From Atopsyche davidsoni (taxonomy: Eukaryota; Arthropoda; Insecta; Trichoptera; Hydrobiosidae): a DNA stretch of 64,000 bases. Made by a program: the position numbers and the translations under genes. The DNA is taken from the NCBI GenBank assembly GCA_022113835.1, contig JAILWY010000018.1:18065501-18129500 (forward strand), in the 5' to 3' direction. How positions within the stretch are numbered: position 1 is the stretch's first letter; each line of letters begins with the position of its first letter. This document shows, piece by piece, positions 38,001-50,170 of the stretch. A model generated the notes under the pieces. The model was not told the origin of the DNA and did no database searches. It saw only the letters and a list, made by a program, of their open reading frames with translations.

Positions 38001-40680
38001 ATGTTTACTTTTAAAACTACACAGATGCCTGTCCGCGTCTGCTGCGAAAATATGCGAAGCGAAAATTATTTTTAATGCAATAAAGCATGCTGCAAAAATT
38101 GGCAAGCGTTACGGTTCATTTTGAGCGTAGAAAATTAAAAAAGTATTTTTTGTGCTTATTTACGATGAAAACATTTAATAATGCAAAAATTGTATGGTGC
38201 TCAATATACTGCAAGCATCATAAGGCATTTTTTTGTATTTGAAAGATTTTTCTATCATAGTGAAATATAAAAAAACTTTAAGTTAAAATAAAAGATTCTT
38301 TTATTCTTCAGTAATTAGATTTACTTTTTACTTTATTTAATAGTTTTTATGGTAATACCCTGATCCTGCGCTTATGTTGTTATAGCATAAATGAATTTCT
38401 TTAATTACATTATTGTGTTATGCAGGGAAAATAAGTTGAAAAACCCTTTAACAAACAAAAGATTAAAATAAACAAGAACAAAAGTAACCATAACAGGTAG
38501 GGCAAAAGGGCTTATTTTTAAAACAGCAAGTTTTCTAGTTTCAAAAGTAAACGTAAGATGATTTGGTTTCATGTTTGTTGATTAGTGTTCCGGTTCTCGT
38601 ACAAGGACTTTAAATCATCTTATAACAGCGCTTGCCAAAACTTACAAACATACCTAAATCTAAAAATGCTAAAAAAAAATCAATGGCAGATAAATGGTGA
38701 AGTAAACTTTGGCCATAATAATTATTTGGCGGCCATTCCGAAAGAGCATTCTTACATATGAATAAAGTAACTAGATAACTGCACAGCCGCGGGCGATAAA
38801 GTGCTACGCTGGTTTTAATTTTACCGCGCCATTTCCCTGGGAGCGGAAATCATAATTTAAAAATTAAATCCCGCTTTTGTCCGTTTACACTTACGAGCTT
38901 TTGTTCCCGGTACAAGAGCTCACAGCGGGACGGCTTCGGGTGCACTTTTATATTTTCACGTGAACGTTTATCATATTTATCCACAATGAAAATAGGATTC
39001 CACTGCCGCTTTGTGTAAAATGATATTATTGTTTGGCGCGCCGGCAGGACGGGTGGCGAAAAAATAAATTTCCTATTTTTATTACTTGCCTCTGGACGCA
39101 GAATCTAAAAAATGGGGTGATGCTATCACACGTGCTTTCTTAGTCATCAATAACTGAATTGATAATTAGCGTATTTTGTTATACTAAAATAAGTTCAAAT
39201 TTTTGTTTTGAATATACAAGTTCTATTTTAAAAATACGAGTTTTTTTAGTTCTGTAACTACGACGTTCGGCTAATTTTCGCGGTGAATACTTTTTCTTCT
39301 ACAGCGCTACTTTCTCAAACAGAAAATTTGCGGCAATGTTTGCCGGTGGAATTCCTCGGCAACTTTGGGTTTCGCTGAAAACATCCCTTCGAGAAGTTGT
39401 CCGTACACGGGGTTGTAGCCACCCCGGCCAGGCCTACGGACCAGCGGAACGCGCGACTTCCATAAGAGATCTCCGTAACTTCCGAGTGTCGGTTTTGTGG
39501 AATTAGAATTAATTTAGATTCGGCTACTCGACTTCAAATCTCACACCCTCTTCACTGTCTGCAATATGAATTGTCTTTTAATTAAACAGCCCTCCTTAGT
39601 TGTCTTGATATATATGTATTACAGGTTTGTGCTACTAGTCTAAAAATATAATTTTTATATTGCGTGTTGTGATTTTCAATAAAATAAAATTCTTAAATTA
39701 GTACAAATCTTATTGTATAGTTTTTTCATCTTTTCCACGATAAAAAATGGTATTCTTGAGAAAACTGAATTAAAGGTTGGGTTCGGTACGGCTTAATGAA
39801 ATTAAATTAGACTAGGTCGCTAGATGAAATAAAGAGCTTCCTTTGAACGCAAAGGCGGTGACGTCAGAATACTTGGTTAGTTTGAATTTGCTGAGTGAAG
39901 TTAAGCCACGTGCTTGAAAAATTAAAAAAACTTTAGAAGTAAGCCAATTAGAGTTGACATTTAAAAAGTTATATAAAAGGTGCAAAAATGTCATTTTTTT
40001 TTCTAATCAATTCGTTTGTTGTTTGATCAGAGTTTATTATAATATTTATGTAAAATAGATGATCCTCATAATGACCAACATTTTCACAGAGATAGTAAAG
40101 CTATAAATTTATGATAATGAAAACGTTTAACAATGAAGAAAGAAACGAACCCTTTGCATACTCAAAGGGACATAAGGTGTTTACAGATACAATTACTTTA
40201 AAATTTAATATTCAAGCTCAAGGTCGTAACAGAATATAAAATCTCATTTTGTGTATACTATTCAAAATATTTAACAAAAAAACTATGATAGAAAACATTG
40301 CCCGTTTTTGATACGTTTGCAAAATCTCAGGGGAATCCAATTCGGGGAAATAGATTAAAATATATTATCTCTATATATTTCACCATTTTGAAGCCTTTCC
40401 GCAGAACGGAGCCTCGGATTCTGCGGTCCTTCTCCGGCAAGTGATTTACGCTTGGAGTCCCACAAGAACGCATAAAATGTGAAATATGACGTAACGCTTC
40501 CGCCGCGGCCACCGCCGGGGTCGTGGGGCAGGCGGGGCATCTTCTCCCAAGACACTAAAAAATAATCTAGGCTGACTTAAATAATTTTAAGGCAAATAAT
40601 ACATTTGAACCCACAAGCTTTGAATCCAATTTAACTGTTCTGCAACTAAGCGATAATTTGAACCGTTGAATGCAAAGTTA
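35020..40680. other. Non-coding stretch with GC-rich blocks
   Basis: I see no gene. GC-rich blocks lie at about 35020-35280, 37700-37990, 38780-39060, 39270-39560 and 40390-40550. The one at 37.7-38.0 kb includes CACGTG and a short CCTAACCTAACCC word. Poly(T) tracts of about 20 bases occur near 36776 and 37581. Open frames at 35023 and 40355 have no recognisable domain. Confidence 0.45.
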
Positions 40681-40684
40681 TATA

Positions 40685-41194
40685 TAGGGTGTCCAAAACG
40701 AGCATCGGGTGAATGTGAATTGTGACCGTTATTGTGATATGCTGCGAACATTTTTGGGTCCAGAGTTGCAGCAGTTTTAAGGTTTCAACTCAAGAACGTA
40801 GTTCCAACAACTTTCCATACATCCAATCAATCAATTGAAGCTGTTAACGAATTATTTCCTAATAAGGTCATTTCACGTAGAGGTAACATCAACTGGCCTC
40901 CCAGAAGCCCCAACCTTAGCCCTCTTGACTATTTCGTATGGGGATACCTTAAAAGTAGGGTTTATAAGAATAATCTGACGAACTTAACGGAATTGAAATA
41001 AAACATCAGGTCAGAAATGGCAGCAATATCAAGGGCTATGTGTCAGCGTGTTATCAGCTATTTAAGTTCCAGATTAGAAGAGTGCCAGCAGCGTAACGGT
41101 CACCATAACATCAATAAAAAAATTCTTGATTACTAGTAGTTTTTGTTTTATTGATCTAACAAATACCCGATAATCTCTTTGGACACACTGTACT
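40685..41194 (+). mobile_element. Decayed Tc1/mariner-superfamily element
   Basis: The ends are imperfect inverted repeats: TAGGGTGTCCAAA at about 40685-40697 and, inverted, TACAGTGTGTCCAAA at about 41178-41192, next to TA dinucleotides as expected for this superfamily. The interior carries the C-terminal part of a transposase. At about 510 bp it is far shorter than a complete element, so most of the 5' coding region is lost. Confidence 0.7.
40738..41122 (+). pseudogene. Tc1/mariner-type transposase C-terminal remnant
   Basis: From about 40795 the frame reads NVVPTTFHTSNQSIEAVNEL, then NWPPRSPNLSPLDYFVWGYL and KSRVYKNN. This is the final DDE/D block of a Tc1/mariner-superfamily transposase of the kind whose consensus contains WPPRSPDLSPLDYFLWG. 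The catalytic-block D of SPDL is N here and a stop (TAA, 40999-41001) breaks the frame before RSRLEECQQRNGHH-like sequence. A short upstream match (CDMLRTFLGPELQ) is in the same region but interrupted. The gene is dead. Confidence 0.75.
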
Positions 41195-43260
41195 ATAATT
41201 GTGACTCGCACGCAGCATTCCAGCATATATATAATTTTTAAGTGAATGTGTGGATATATTTAATATTTTATTATTTATGTTATATTCCAAGCACGATGGC
41301 GTCTATAACGTGTTAATGATAATAAAAATTTATATCGCACACTGAGCGTAACGCTAAGAGCTAAGACCTGTACATACTGTAGGTGTAAAATATCGCTCGC
41401 TTGAACTCAAAATAACGCATAAATTATAATCATATAAGCCACCTGTCAAAATTTCTCCTACAGCTCCAGTTATTCTCAAGTATCAATAATACTACATCAT
41501 TACATCGTTATCTGTAACAATGGTCGGGCTATCGATGCAGTTTTATATCGGGCCACGGCAGCGAGAATAATGCGAATCCGGTATTATTCTCGCCGGTTAT
41601 TTAGTGTCGCGATCCGACCCGTGGACGCCCGCCGGACGTTTTATTATGGCCGATTTGGTGCAATTTATCGTGTCACTCGGCGCGGAGCGACTTGTCCGGC
41701 CCACCACAATGCATAAAGTGCTCTTAAATTACCTGCCACGAACACTTACCTCCTTTCTGCAGCGCTCCTCCCACTGCCAGCTCCGACACTCTGCGCTTGT
41801 ATTCCCGCACGACCAACTTTTCAAACATATTTTTTTACGAGGGGACCCTTCATAGTTTATATAATACAGCTTATGGTGGTGTTGTGTGGTTTCGACTGCC
41901 GCGCGGTCTAGTCGAAAGCGTGCTCGCTTTCACGCCACCATCTCTGAGTATCAGCTTCAGATTTGATTAATAAAAATTTGAATGAACGTATTACCTGTCT
42001 CTACAATGAAAAAAAGAATAATAGCCATAAGTGCATTACGGTTAAAGCAAAAGACGTAAAAAATCACAAAAAATTAAATTTTTACTCTTCATACTGCTTG
42101 CTTTAACAAATTTTCAAAATATTTTAGCTAAGAACTAAAAAAACATATAAATTAATGAATTTGTATTATTTTAACCTAAAATATAATATTTGGGGTTTTT
42201 TTTTGTATGAAGTTTACTTAAATCTCTTTTTTACACGAATTCAATTTTCGGCCAGCAAAATGTTTATTATTTTTCACGAAAAGTGCTTACAACGAGGACG
42301 TGGAAGAATAAAGTATAAACTGGCGTACGTTTTTATGTGTTGTTATTTACGGATATCCAACTTTTGACATCTGTCTACTAGTATTAAGTATTTTTCCTTG
42401 GTAGGTGCACAATTTTTTTAAAGAATTTTATTCCTAACAATAAAAACAGTTTTTTTCTTTTTTACTTTTTGGAGGTAAGACATCAACAACTTCCAGCACA
42501 TAAACAGTTATCATAATCAGTTTATCTCTTTACAGATGGATGGAGCGATTTTGCTCTCCATCCTTTACCATTTTCATCTAGTTATTTTTTTAATATAATT
42601 TTAAGTTCATTAATATTGTTTGTGGCTTTTTTATTTGAATTGTACGGGTTTATTACGGCTAAATAATATTTTAATTAAAATTTATTATTTTAGATGTTTG
42701 GTTTTATATGTAAATGATATTTATAGCTTTCCCTAAAACAGCCTGAAATATTTTCAGCAGTAGCATATTTTCAGAATCATATTTTTTTGGATTATAATTA
42801 CTTTTGAACTGATTTACCTAGCTAAAAATATATCTTGATGGAAACGATAATGCTTGTTATACTGTGCATTTATTAAACGATTAAGTCCCGTGAAAAAGAA
42901 ATATTCCTATCTAATTTTTCATGTTTCAGATTTTTGTATTAGAGGTAAAATTAAAGGATCTTTTTAATGAAAATATTATTTTATCAATGTGTAATTCTGG
43001 ATGTTTTATATCAACATACAAAAAATCAAAAATGAAGTTTACATTTCTTGGTGAATAAGAATTTAAATAAAATTTATAGCAGCTCCATTAGACAGGAGCA
43101 TAAGCCTGGAAAGTGAAAACAAAGGAACTAGTTGTACGCCAGCAGCGTTGAATTATTCAATAATACGATATTACTCCGGCTAGCGCCGATAGAGCTTTAC
43201 GCGAACCTTCCGAGGATCCGGAAATAAACCGCTAAAAGCAGCTACATGCACTTTTGAAAC
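41195..43260. other. Non-coding stretch with GC-rich block
   Basis: GC-rich sequence at about 41510-41830 includes a TTTTATTATGGCC word, a good homeodomain/Hox-like site, and an 83-codon open frame (41604-41855) with no recognised domain. At 41880-41935 the words GCGGTCTAGTCG and a short stem (AAAGCG with CGCTTT) resemble the start of a tRNA-derived SINE, without a convincing B box. A smaller GC-rich block lies at 43100-43230. Confidence 0.4.
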
Positions 43261-43268
43261 ACTTTAGA

Positions 43269-43455
43269 AATATTTTGAATAAAAATACTTGAGTGATTTT
43301 CCACATTTTTGTTTTTATTAGTGACCGGTTTCGCCAACCTTTCACGTTGGCATTATCAAACAGAGTCAATGTGGAAAATCACTCAAGTATTTTTATTCAA
43401 AATATTAAAATGGAATTCCACCAAGTACTCTCTGTCAAAAATATTGAAACACTTT
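43269..43455 (-). mobile_element. Long-inverted-repeat MITE, copy with perfect 39-bp arms
   Basis: Arms at 43269-43307 and 43368-43406 are perfect 39-bp inverted repeats. Between them lies GTGACCGGTTTCGCCAACC, an AACCTTTCACGTTGG hairpin region and ATTATCAAAC. Outside the right arm follows GGAATTCCACCAAGTACTC, shared with other copies of the family at 51.4 and 58.6 kb. It has no coding capacity. Confidence 0.75.
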
Positions 43456-43631
43456 AGAAATAATAAAAAATAACTACAAACTAAACATTAATAAAAAAAA
43501 TCACCCACATTGATTTTATTGTCATCATATAAATCTAAATACTAAAGATTAAGAGCTTTCAGAAGTAATTCTGTTAATTTTAGTTGAATAATACATATAA
43601 ATTATACAGCAAACTATAGTATTAAAATATT

Positions 43632-43815
43632 ATTGATTTTTTGTGAAGGCCGTCTCACAGGAAGTACGATTTTGCCTATACAGGTTTGATTGATTGAAAA
43701 TTGATTAAAGAAACTGATTGTGTGGGATTCGAACCCACACAAATCACGATTATATTTTTCTAAGAGTTTCTTTAATCAATTTTCAATATTTGAAAAAATG
43801 TACTTAATCATTATC
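43632..43815 (+). repeat. Palindromic repeat family with T-arm-like hairpin, copy 2
   Basis: It starts with TTGTGAAGGCCGTCTCACAG and GCCTATACAGG, then has inverted arms AAAATTGATTAAAGAAACT (43697-43715) and its complement (43765-43783). In the centre a perfect 7-bp stem (GTGTGGG with CCCACAC, 43720-43740) encloses ATTCGAA, which read on the minus strand is the exact form of a tRNA T-arm/B box. The same family is at 8.6 and 49.7 kb. It may derive from a tRNA-related SINE. Confidence 0.65.
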
Positions 43816-44539
43816 TATAGTATTCATTTTATAGACTGTTTGATTATTTTATTTTCAAACTTTAACTTAATTATCGTTAAACATTAAACACACGTTAAAT
43901 TCTGTATAGAGTATAAAAGCATTTTATTTTTGTGTTTGAAAAAACTGCTCGTGTTAAGCAAATCCATAAAGGGAATATTCGAATTTCATACTAAATTGTT
44001 CTTCAACTGAAGCTTAATTCATCACCGTGAACACACTAAGCGCTGATTTGATGCACCAGTTCCTCCATACAGGAAGCAAAATTATTCAGTTAGCCCCGGG
44101 GGTGCAGGTAGAGGGGTTCTGCACTGCACCTGCCACCCCTTCCCCTTGCGGTTAAGCACTTCAGGTGTAATTGCAAGAGCACCATTAGCGAACGTCTTCC
44201 CTCATACAGCGCACCAAATTTGAGGTAGTGTTTAAGATACACCGCACCACACATCCTGTACCTCCTCAACCTTCACAAACAGGTGCACCTATCTGTTGTC
44301 TAGCATAAGCAAAATGAATTTATAAAACGTGTTTTTTAAAATAAGGCTCTGCTTGTCTACAAAATAATAACACAAAAAATTATCATTTTCGTTATTTTTT
44401 GCAAACGCAACGGATAATTAGAAAACTTTCAGTTCACAAGTCAATTAAAAGAAAAGTTGCAGACACAAGTTGTATAAGAAAACGAAAACGTTGAAGATTA
44501 TATGGAACGTATGCGGTTATGAATAAAGGACTAACAGAA
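43816..44539. other. Non-coding stretch
   Basis: AT-rich sequence with a GC-richer patch at about 44050-44290 containing CACCTGC / GCAGGTG inverted words around 44102-44136. I see no gene. Confidence 0.4.
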
Positions 44540-44995
44540 TATTTTTTTATTTCTTATATATTTACTATTAATATGATAAATATGTGTTTTTCCGATTAAA
44601 GTGTAGGAATTTGGAGATTCGTCATTTCCCTTTTCCAAGAGTCCTAAACATTTAACAGTCTTTTTTTGAATTTGAATTAAAAGATTTAATATAAACCCTG
44701 TGCGATATATTACTTAAAAAATTAAAAATCTTTAACAAACTTAGGTTTTGAAAAGTCGTCATTTTATCCAATTTTTCAACATCTTCAAGATTTTATTTTA
44801 CCATGAAAATTGACGTTAATTAAATAATAAAAAATTGGTAAATATAATTTATAGTTTTTTCAATACTCTGTAAAAAAATAAACTTTCGGTATAGAAAAAT
44901 AAAGTGACAATTAAATTAATAAAATGACACGATTTCGCCAGGTAATGGACTGTCAATTGGACAGGCAATTAAAAGGCTGGAAGCAACTGCCTTAA
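44540..44995 (+). mobile_element. TTAA-family element, copy 3
   Basis: Colinear with the reverse complement of 318-903. It ends AAGCAACTGCC followed by TTAA (44992-44995), which defines the second end of the family. It is truncated on the left within the A/T-rich tract, so the GGGTCTA end is missing. It shares CCGATTAAAGTGTAGGAATT and GTCATTTTATCC-type blocks with the other copies. Confidence 0.65.
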
Positions 44996-47100
44996 TATAT
45001 TTTAGATAATAGTAGAAAAATCCTATATAAAAAAACCAATGTGAATAATTTATTATATTTACTAATTATATAAACGCTTCTATCAATTTTTATGTTACGC
45101 TGCTACATCTTCATTATTTAAAATATATTGAATATAACTTAAGATTATCTGGGACATACGCGGTGTATATTTAATATATTATACACAATATGGCGCTAAT
45201 ACGAATAATAAACTGTTTTTTTTTTAAATTTCCACGAATACAACGCGGGAAAACACGCTTTGTAATATTTTACAAGATACAATTTCTTTCACGCTGGTAG
45301 CGCGCCTCTCCTTGCAAAAACGTCTTGTTACTTGTCAGGTCGCGCGCGCTTGCCTTCCCTATAAATAATAAAACACAAACGCGGGCCTGAAAAAATAATC
45401 CTCTATAAAGGGACTGCCGGTAGCCGTGGAATTAGCGAAAGTGTGCGCCACCATGACAGCGGCGCTCGCTAGGCCTTCGCTAGTCTGAAGATAATCTAAT
45501 TTATATTTTATGTCAAGTATGAAATCTTCCTTTGGATTTCCTCGTATGTAAAATTTAATCCAATAAAGACTAAACCGTGTATTACTGTGAAGGTACTCGA
45601 TTGTTGCGAGTGTAGAACCGTTGAGGGAACACTGTAGTTACGAGAGTGAAATTCATTAGTTTGCTACTGTTTGAGTAAAACATTGATAATAATTATACAA
45701 AACATATTTACTATAATAAATAAATTGTGAAAAAGCAAAGCAAGGTAAAATATATTTGTTATTAAAATAATCCTCGTATTTGTATTGTGATATTTTTGGT
45801 TGAATGATTTGTACTTCTGAAAGTGTACGCCCAATATCTATTTCCGTCATTCATATAACTGCTTCTCGTTTTTAAATTCTCACGTAAAAGCAATATAAAA
45901 GTACGTCTCAAAGATATCTATCTATTTATAGAATTTTCAATGTTATTTAAATTCAATTTCTTCTTAAATATTTTTTCAATAGATAAAAACGAGCGTTTGG
46001 ATAACAATAAAGTTGTTTTCTTATAAAAGCATTGGTTTTAATTTAAATAAATGAAAATGTTTACTTTTATTTTTATTGATTTATTAAATTGATAACCACA
46101 CAATGTTTAAATTTATGCAAAGTTTACTGCAGCTAAGCATACAAGGAAGCCTCTAAATTCCAGGCTTTTCAAGTAAAACAACCACGCGTCCCTGCACACA
46201 CACACACGAAGCTCCATACTAAATTTAGGCAGCGTATTGTACTAAAGTATCCGACTGGCTTATAAATAAATGTTTTATCAGAATTTCTCAACCCGAGTAA
46301 TGTAGCTTTACACTCTGCAGCTCACAAAGGACTCGGAACACTTGCTCGGCGGAGCTCGCAGGCAAGCACCAGCCCTGCCAAGTAACGCGAAAACAACACC
46401 ACCAGGGACATTTTAAAAACGGACTTCTGCTTGACTATAGATAATGGTTAAATTTTCCACTCGCATGCTTCAGTTCGTTCCGCAACGTATGTAAATATAT
46501 TTATAAATTTCAGGTTTTAAAATTAATGACATCTGTTTTATAAAATAATACTAAATGTTTTATGCCTTTGTTTTGCCATTTATATTATTACTGAAATAGA
46601 ATTTCAATCAACTTTTATCTTATACTAAAAAAAGTTCTGTTATTTGGTTCAAAATTCATTGTGACATTGTGCCTAGTATTGTCTGCACAATTTTAAAGTA
46701 TTTTTTCGAATTTACCGGCAGCAGTGACATCGGTAAATTCAATTAAAAATACAGCATAGCACATAATAATATAGCATTTGAAATCCTATTATTGATTTAT
46801 AGAAATACATAATTAAATATACCAATTAAATACAAAGTTTTAAATATCTTTTGAAATCTAAAAGTTGCATATAAATAACAAATTTCTTAACAAAAACACA
46901 CGAATCAACGAATAAAACCAAAAAAATTGTACTTGCTCCTTTTACTGTGGAGATGTAGATTCGATTCGGTGTATCGATTTAAAAAAAAAAAATAATATCA
47001 TTTAAGAAATAAATAAAGAAAGAAAGACTATATAATAATGCTATTGGGCAGCAGCAATACGCAGACTTTTCCTTCCAATATATAACTGCGGTATAAAAGG
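44996..47100. other. Non-coding stretch with GC-rich blocks
   Basis: GC-rich blocks lie at about 45290-45480 and 46310-46440. A short (CA)n run lies at about 46195-46206. I see nothing coding. Confidence 0.45.
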
Positions 47101-47164
47101 ATCTGGGGACCCACTACACTTTTTTCTCCTTAGAAAACCATGAACACTGGTTCAGCATGTGTAT

Positions 47165-47223
47165 ATGCTTAGTGAAATGGTCTCCAACTTCTTCTGAGAA
47201 GAGGCACTTGATGAAGAAGAATA
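47165..47223 (+). pseudogene. LINE 3' end fragment, short copy
   Basis: The frame MLSEMVSNFF, stop, EEALDEEE matches the tail of the longer LINE fragment at 48.2-48.3 kb (FNEMVTNFLRGEAPEEE). It is followed by an AATAAATAAAT-like tail. It is a second, shorter relic of the same or a related retrotransposon. Confidence 0.45.
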
Positions 47224-47929
47224 AATAAATTTATAAAAATGCAGATTCATTGCCAAAACCAATTCGACTACTTTTTTATCATTTACGCAATATGGGTGTA
47301 AAATGCGGATTCATCGCTTAAAAAAGCTATCAAGTAAATGTTCGTTATATGCAAGCTAGTAAAATATTTTAGAGGTATATAAATTAGTTTACAGACAAGT
47401 GAATCCAATGCAGTGGCTTTCGCTTCCCTGCGGTGTTTATTGTAAATGGTAATAAAGATACAATGAGAAGAGCCGGGGTTGGCTGCAGCCGAGGCGGGAT
47501 CTCCGCCAAGAGTCGTCCAGTCAATTCATCAGGGCGGCAGCGGGCGCCGGGAAACTATAAAGCCGGAATCGAAATAAAATCACTACACGCTATAAATAAA
47601 ATACAAAATAGTAAGCTCATTTCTTAGTGATACTATGTTACAGAGACTTGGATATTAAAAAAAATATTAAATATACTTTCGCCGATGTATTTGACGTAGT
47701 GTGTCCAGGTGATGTGAAACATTGGTTGCAGGATTCAGGTGTGGTTCCAAATCAGAAGGTCGGCAAAAATTATTTACGTGTTTGATTTATTATTTATAAT
47801 TTACGATACAGAAGTACACGGGTCACTGGTTCTGTTGTGTGTCGAAGTGAATCTCTTTATATATTTGGGTTATTGTTACACCGCCGAGTAGTCAGCTCGG
47901 TACATGTGCATCGACCGCTACAATATCAA

Positions 47930-48305
47930 CAAAATAAAATTTTAATATATTCATCCGTCTCAGCTTTTCTTTGTGGAGTTGAAGCCTGGACACGTAAGAC
48001 AGCTACTATGCGAATTACTATTAAATGTGACTATTTAAGAGAATCCTTAAAATACTATGGATTGACCGCGTCACAAAAGTGAACTCCTGACTATGGAAAA
48101 GAAGCGTTAGGTTTTTCGAAACAGAAAGTATAGTATCCTACAGCTGATTGTCCGAAGAAAATTCGAAGGAAAATAATGAAGTTTATGCAGATGCGGAATT
48201 TGTGCCAGTGGCTGGAGGTCGGAAGTAATGAGACTGACCCAGGATAGAAATATGTTTAATGAAATGGTCACCAACTTCCTAAGAGGAGAAGCACCAGAAG
48301 AAGAA
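47930..48305 (+). pseudogene. Non-LTR retrotransposon (LINE) C-terminal remnant
   Basis: A frame around 47969 reads LCGVEAWTRKTATMR, a form of the YGxExWTLK motif found after the reverse transcriptase domain of many arthropod LINEs. After stops and frameshifts, KIRRKIMKFMQMRNLCQWLE (compare GRRRxxWLxNLRxW) and LTQDRNMFNEMVTNFLRGEA (compare the terminal DRxxWRxMVANxL block) follow. The order fits the C-terminal region of a LINE ORF2; clade cannot be assigned. The region between is too decayed to read. Confidence 0.6.
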
Positions 48306-48779
48306 AATATTCAACCGTTTTGAACAGAGGATTAATTAATTGTTGCTCAAACCTTTCCTCTCTCTTGAAGTGGTTGGGTGGGGTATATTTAAAATAATTG
48401 TAAAACTTGTTTTTTCAAAATATGAAATTTTAGTAGATAGTCACAGAAATCACAGATACAAATCGCAGGTTAAGTCAGAAATTTTAGTTCAAGTATCAAG
48501 TCTCATAAATTAGTATAAAAAAAATATGTAAATATTATAGTCAAATAGTGGTAATGACTTTTCGTGCAATTATGTTTTTGCGTGGGTACAGTGACAATTT
48601 TATGCAAAATTATGGCTAAACCGAAGCTTAAAAAATGTGGCATAAGGAGATAAAATACTTAAAAATGTATTAAACGAAAACGAATAGAGTTTCATTTAAA
48701 AGTAGGAGCTTTGCTGTTGGCACGAATCCCGTAAAAAAACGACAATTTTGAGGGAAAACAATGGACAAACAAGCAGCGA

Positions 48780-48990
48780 TTGTGGCGCCGGCTGCGGCGG
48801 AATAAATCTTTAGCCGGCGGACTTAGTACCGAGGGGGGTGGGGGTGGCCAGGGGTGGGGGGCAGGGGGTGCCAGGGGGTGCCAGGGGGTCTCAGGGGGTG
48901 CCAGGGGGTCCCAGGGGGTGCCAGGGGGTGGCAGGGGGCGGGGAAGGGCGGCAGTGGGCGCGAGCGGTGCAGCCACCACTAAGTCTCACC
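48780..48990 (+). repeat. G-run minisatellite with G-quadruplex potential
   Basis: From about 48833 to 48950 a 10-base unit close to CCAGGGGGTG is repeated about ten times, with four- to six-G runs spaced by 4-6 bases. G runs lie on the + strand, and the tract contains many more than the four runs needed for an intramolecular quadruplex. The long open frames on both strands over it are composition artefacts. The block lies inside a GC-rich island. Confidence 0.8.
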
Positions 48991-49732
48991 AACAACATGA
49001 TTGAAATTAATCTCCCAACCACTTTGAACAAATGGTGTTACCAAAAATAACCATTAAATAATTTTTATAATTTCATTCATCAAAAGTATAAATATTGAAA
49101 GAATCGATTTAAAAATAAAACCATTAGAAAAATCTTCACATAGTTTTTTTTCGATGTTTCATGTATAGTATAAGTCGATTAGCTACATATTAGCAACACA
49201 AATTGTTTTTAGTAAATTATGTTCCAAGTCCAAAAGTTTTATTTGTAATTATAATTTAAAAACTATAGTAAATAAAGACTTCGGTGCCAAAAACGCATTA
49301 CGTTTTTATTAAAAATACAAACTAACTAAACAGGGCGCATTTTTTATATTAAACTATGAAAACCTTTCGACCACCCAGACTTCCCGCGGCGGAAACCTCA
49401 TTAAGGTCCGCTGCAGTTTTACTATGCCCTCATTGGATTTTATTTAAAAAAGTATGTGCTTGTAGTTTGCTGGTCTAAAAGGTGATATTTCGTGCCATTG
49501 CCAATGTATTATAAGTAATAAGTTTGCAAGAAATTTCAAAAATAAATCAACATGGAAAATCGTCAGATTAAAAAACTCACTACATAAAATATATTTTAAG
49601 ATTAGGATGCTCAAAACAATAAATAATTGATGGTTTCAAAACGATGATTTCACTGAAAATTGCTGATACAGGTATAAAGTTGTGTAGTGTTATTATATTA
49701 TTTGTATTTTCATAACAGAAAATAATATATTA

Positions 49733-49825
49733 TTGATTTTTGTGAAGAGCGTCTAACAGGAAGTACGTTTTTGCCTATACAGGTTTTATTGATTGATAAT
49801 GATTAAGTTCATTTTTCCATATATT
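49733..49825 (+). repeat. Palindromic repeat family, truncated copy 3
   Basis: It matches the 5' portion of the 43.6-kb copy (TTGTGAAGAGCGTCTAACAG, GCCTATACAGG) and the outer ATGATTAAGTTCATTTTT, but the central arms and the T-arm-like hairpin are deleted. Confidence 0.6.
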
Positions 49826-49939
49826 ATAAATTGGTAATGCACCGGCCATGTTTTTTTTTTAAATTTTTATTTTTATTTACGAGTATATTCAGTATCACCC
49901 CGACAAATGTCCTGTTTGTTACTTTTTTAATTGATTGAA

Positions 49940-50170
49940 TCCGAATTCACCTCGGCCGTCCGTCGCCCCCACGTTTTTCAATTCTGATAAAAGCGCCGCG
50001 GATCCGCGCCGGCCGCGCCATAAATAAGCCGCTTCTCAACACTTTTCAGCGGCCACTCTCGCCCTAAATCGCGCACTTTGCAGTCGGAGCAATCTATCGC
50101 GCCCCCGCCCCCGCCCCCGAGCCTGAAGCATTGCAAGTCTCGTGATGTTATCTGGAAAATGCTCACACCT
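49940..50170. other. GC-rich host block at the edge of the 332-bp array
   Basis: A GC-rich block contains CGCGGATCCGCGCC, a (CCCCCG)n tract at about 50100-50120 and GCCTGAAGCATTGCAAG. Its right part (50081-50175) was duplicated twice more together with a MITE to give the array. Confidence 0.55.

Noticed and set aside
41604..41855. 83-codon open frame in a GC-rich block
   Set aside because: No family resemblance; the block looks more like regulatory sequence with a Hox-like word.
41880..41945. tRNA or SINE candidate
   Set aside because: An A-box-like word is present but no properly spaced B box or cloverleaf.
48692..49050. Open frames on both strands over the G-run tract
   Set aside because: They are Pro- or Gly-rich artefacts of the minisatellite.
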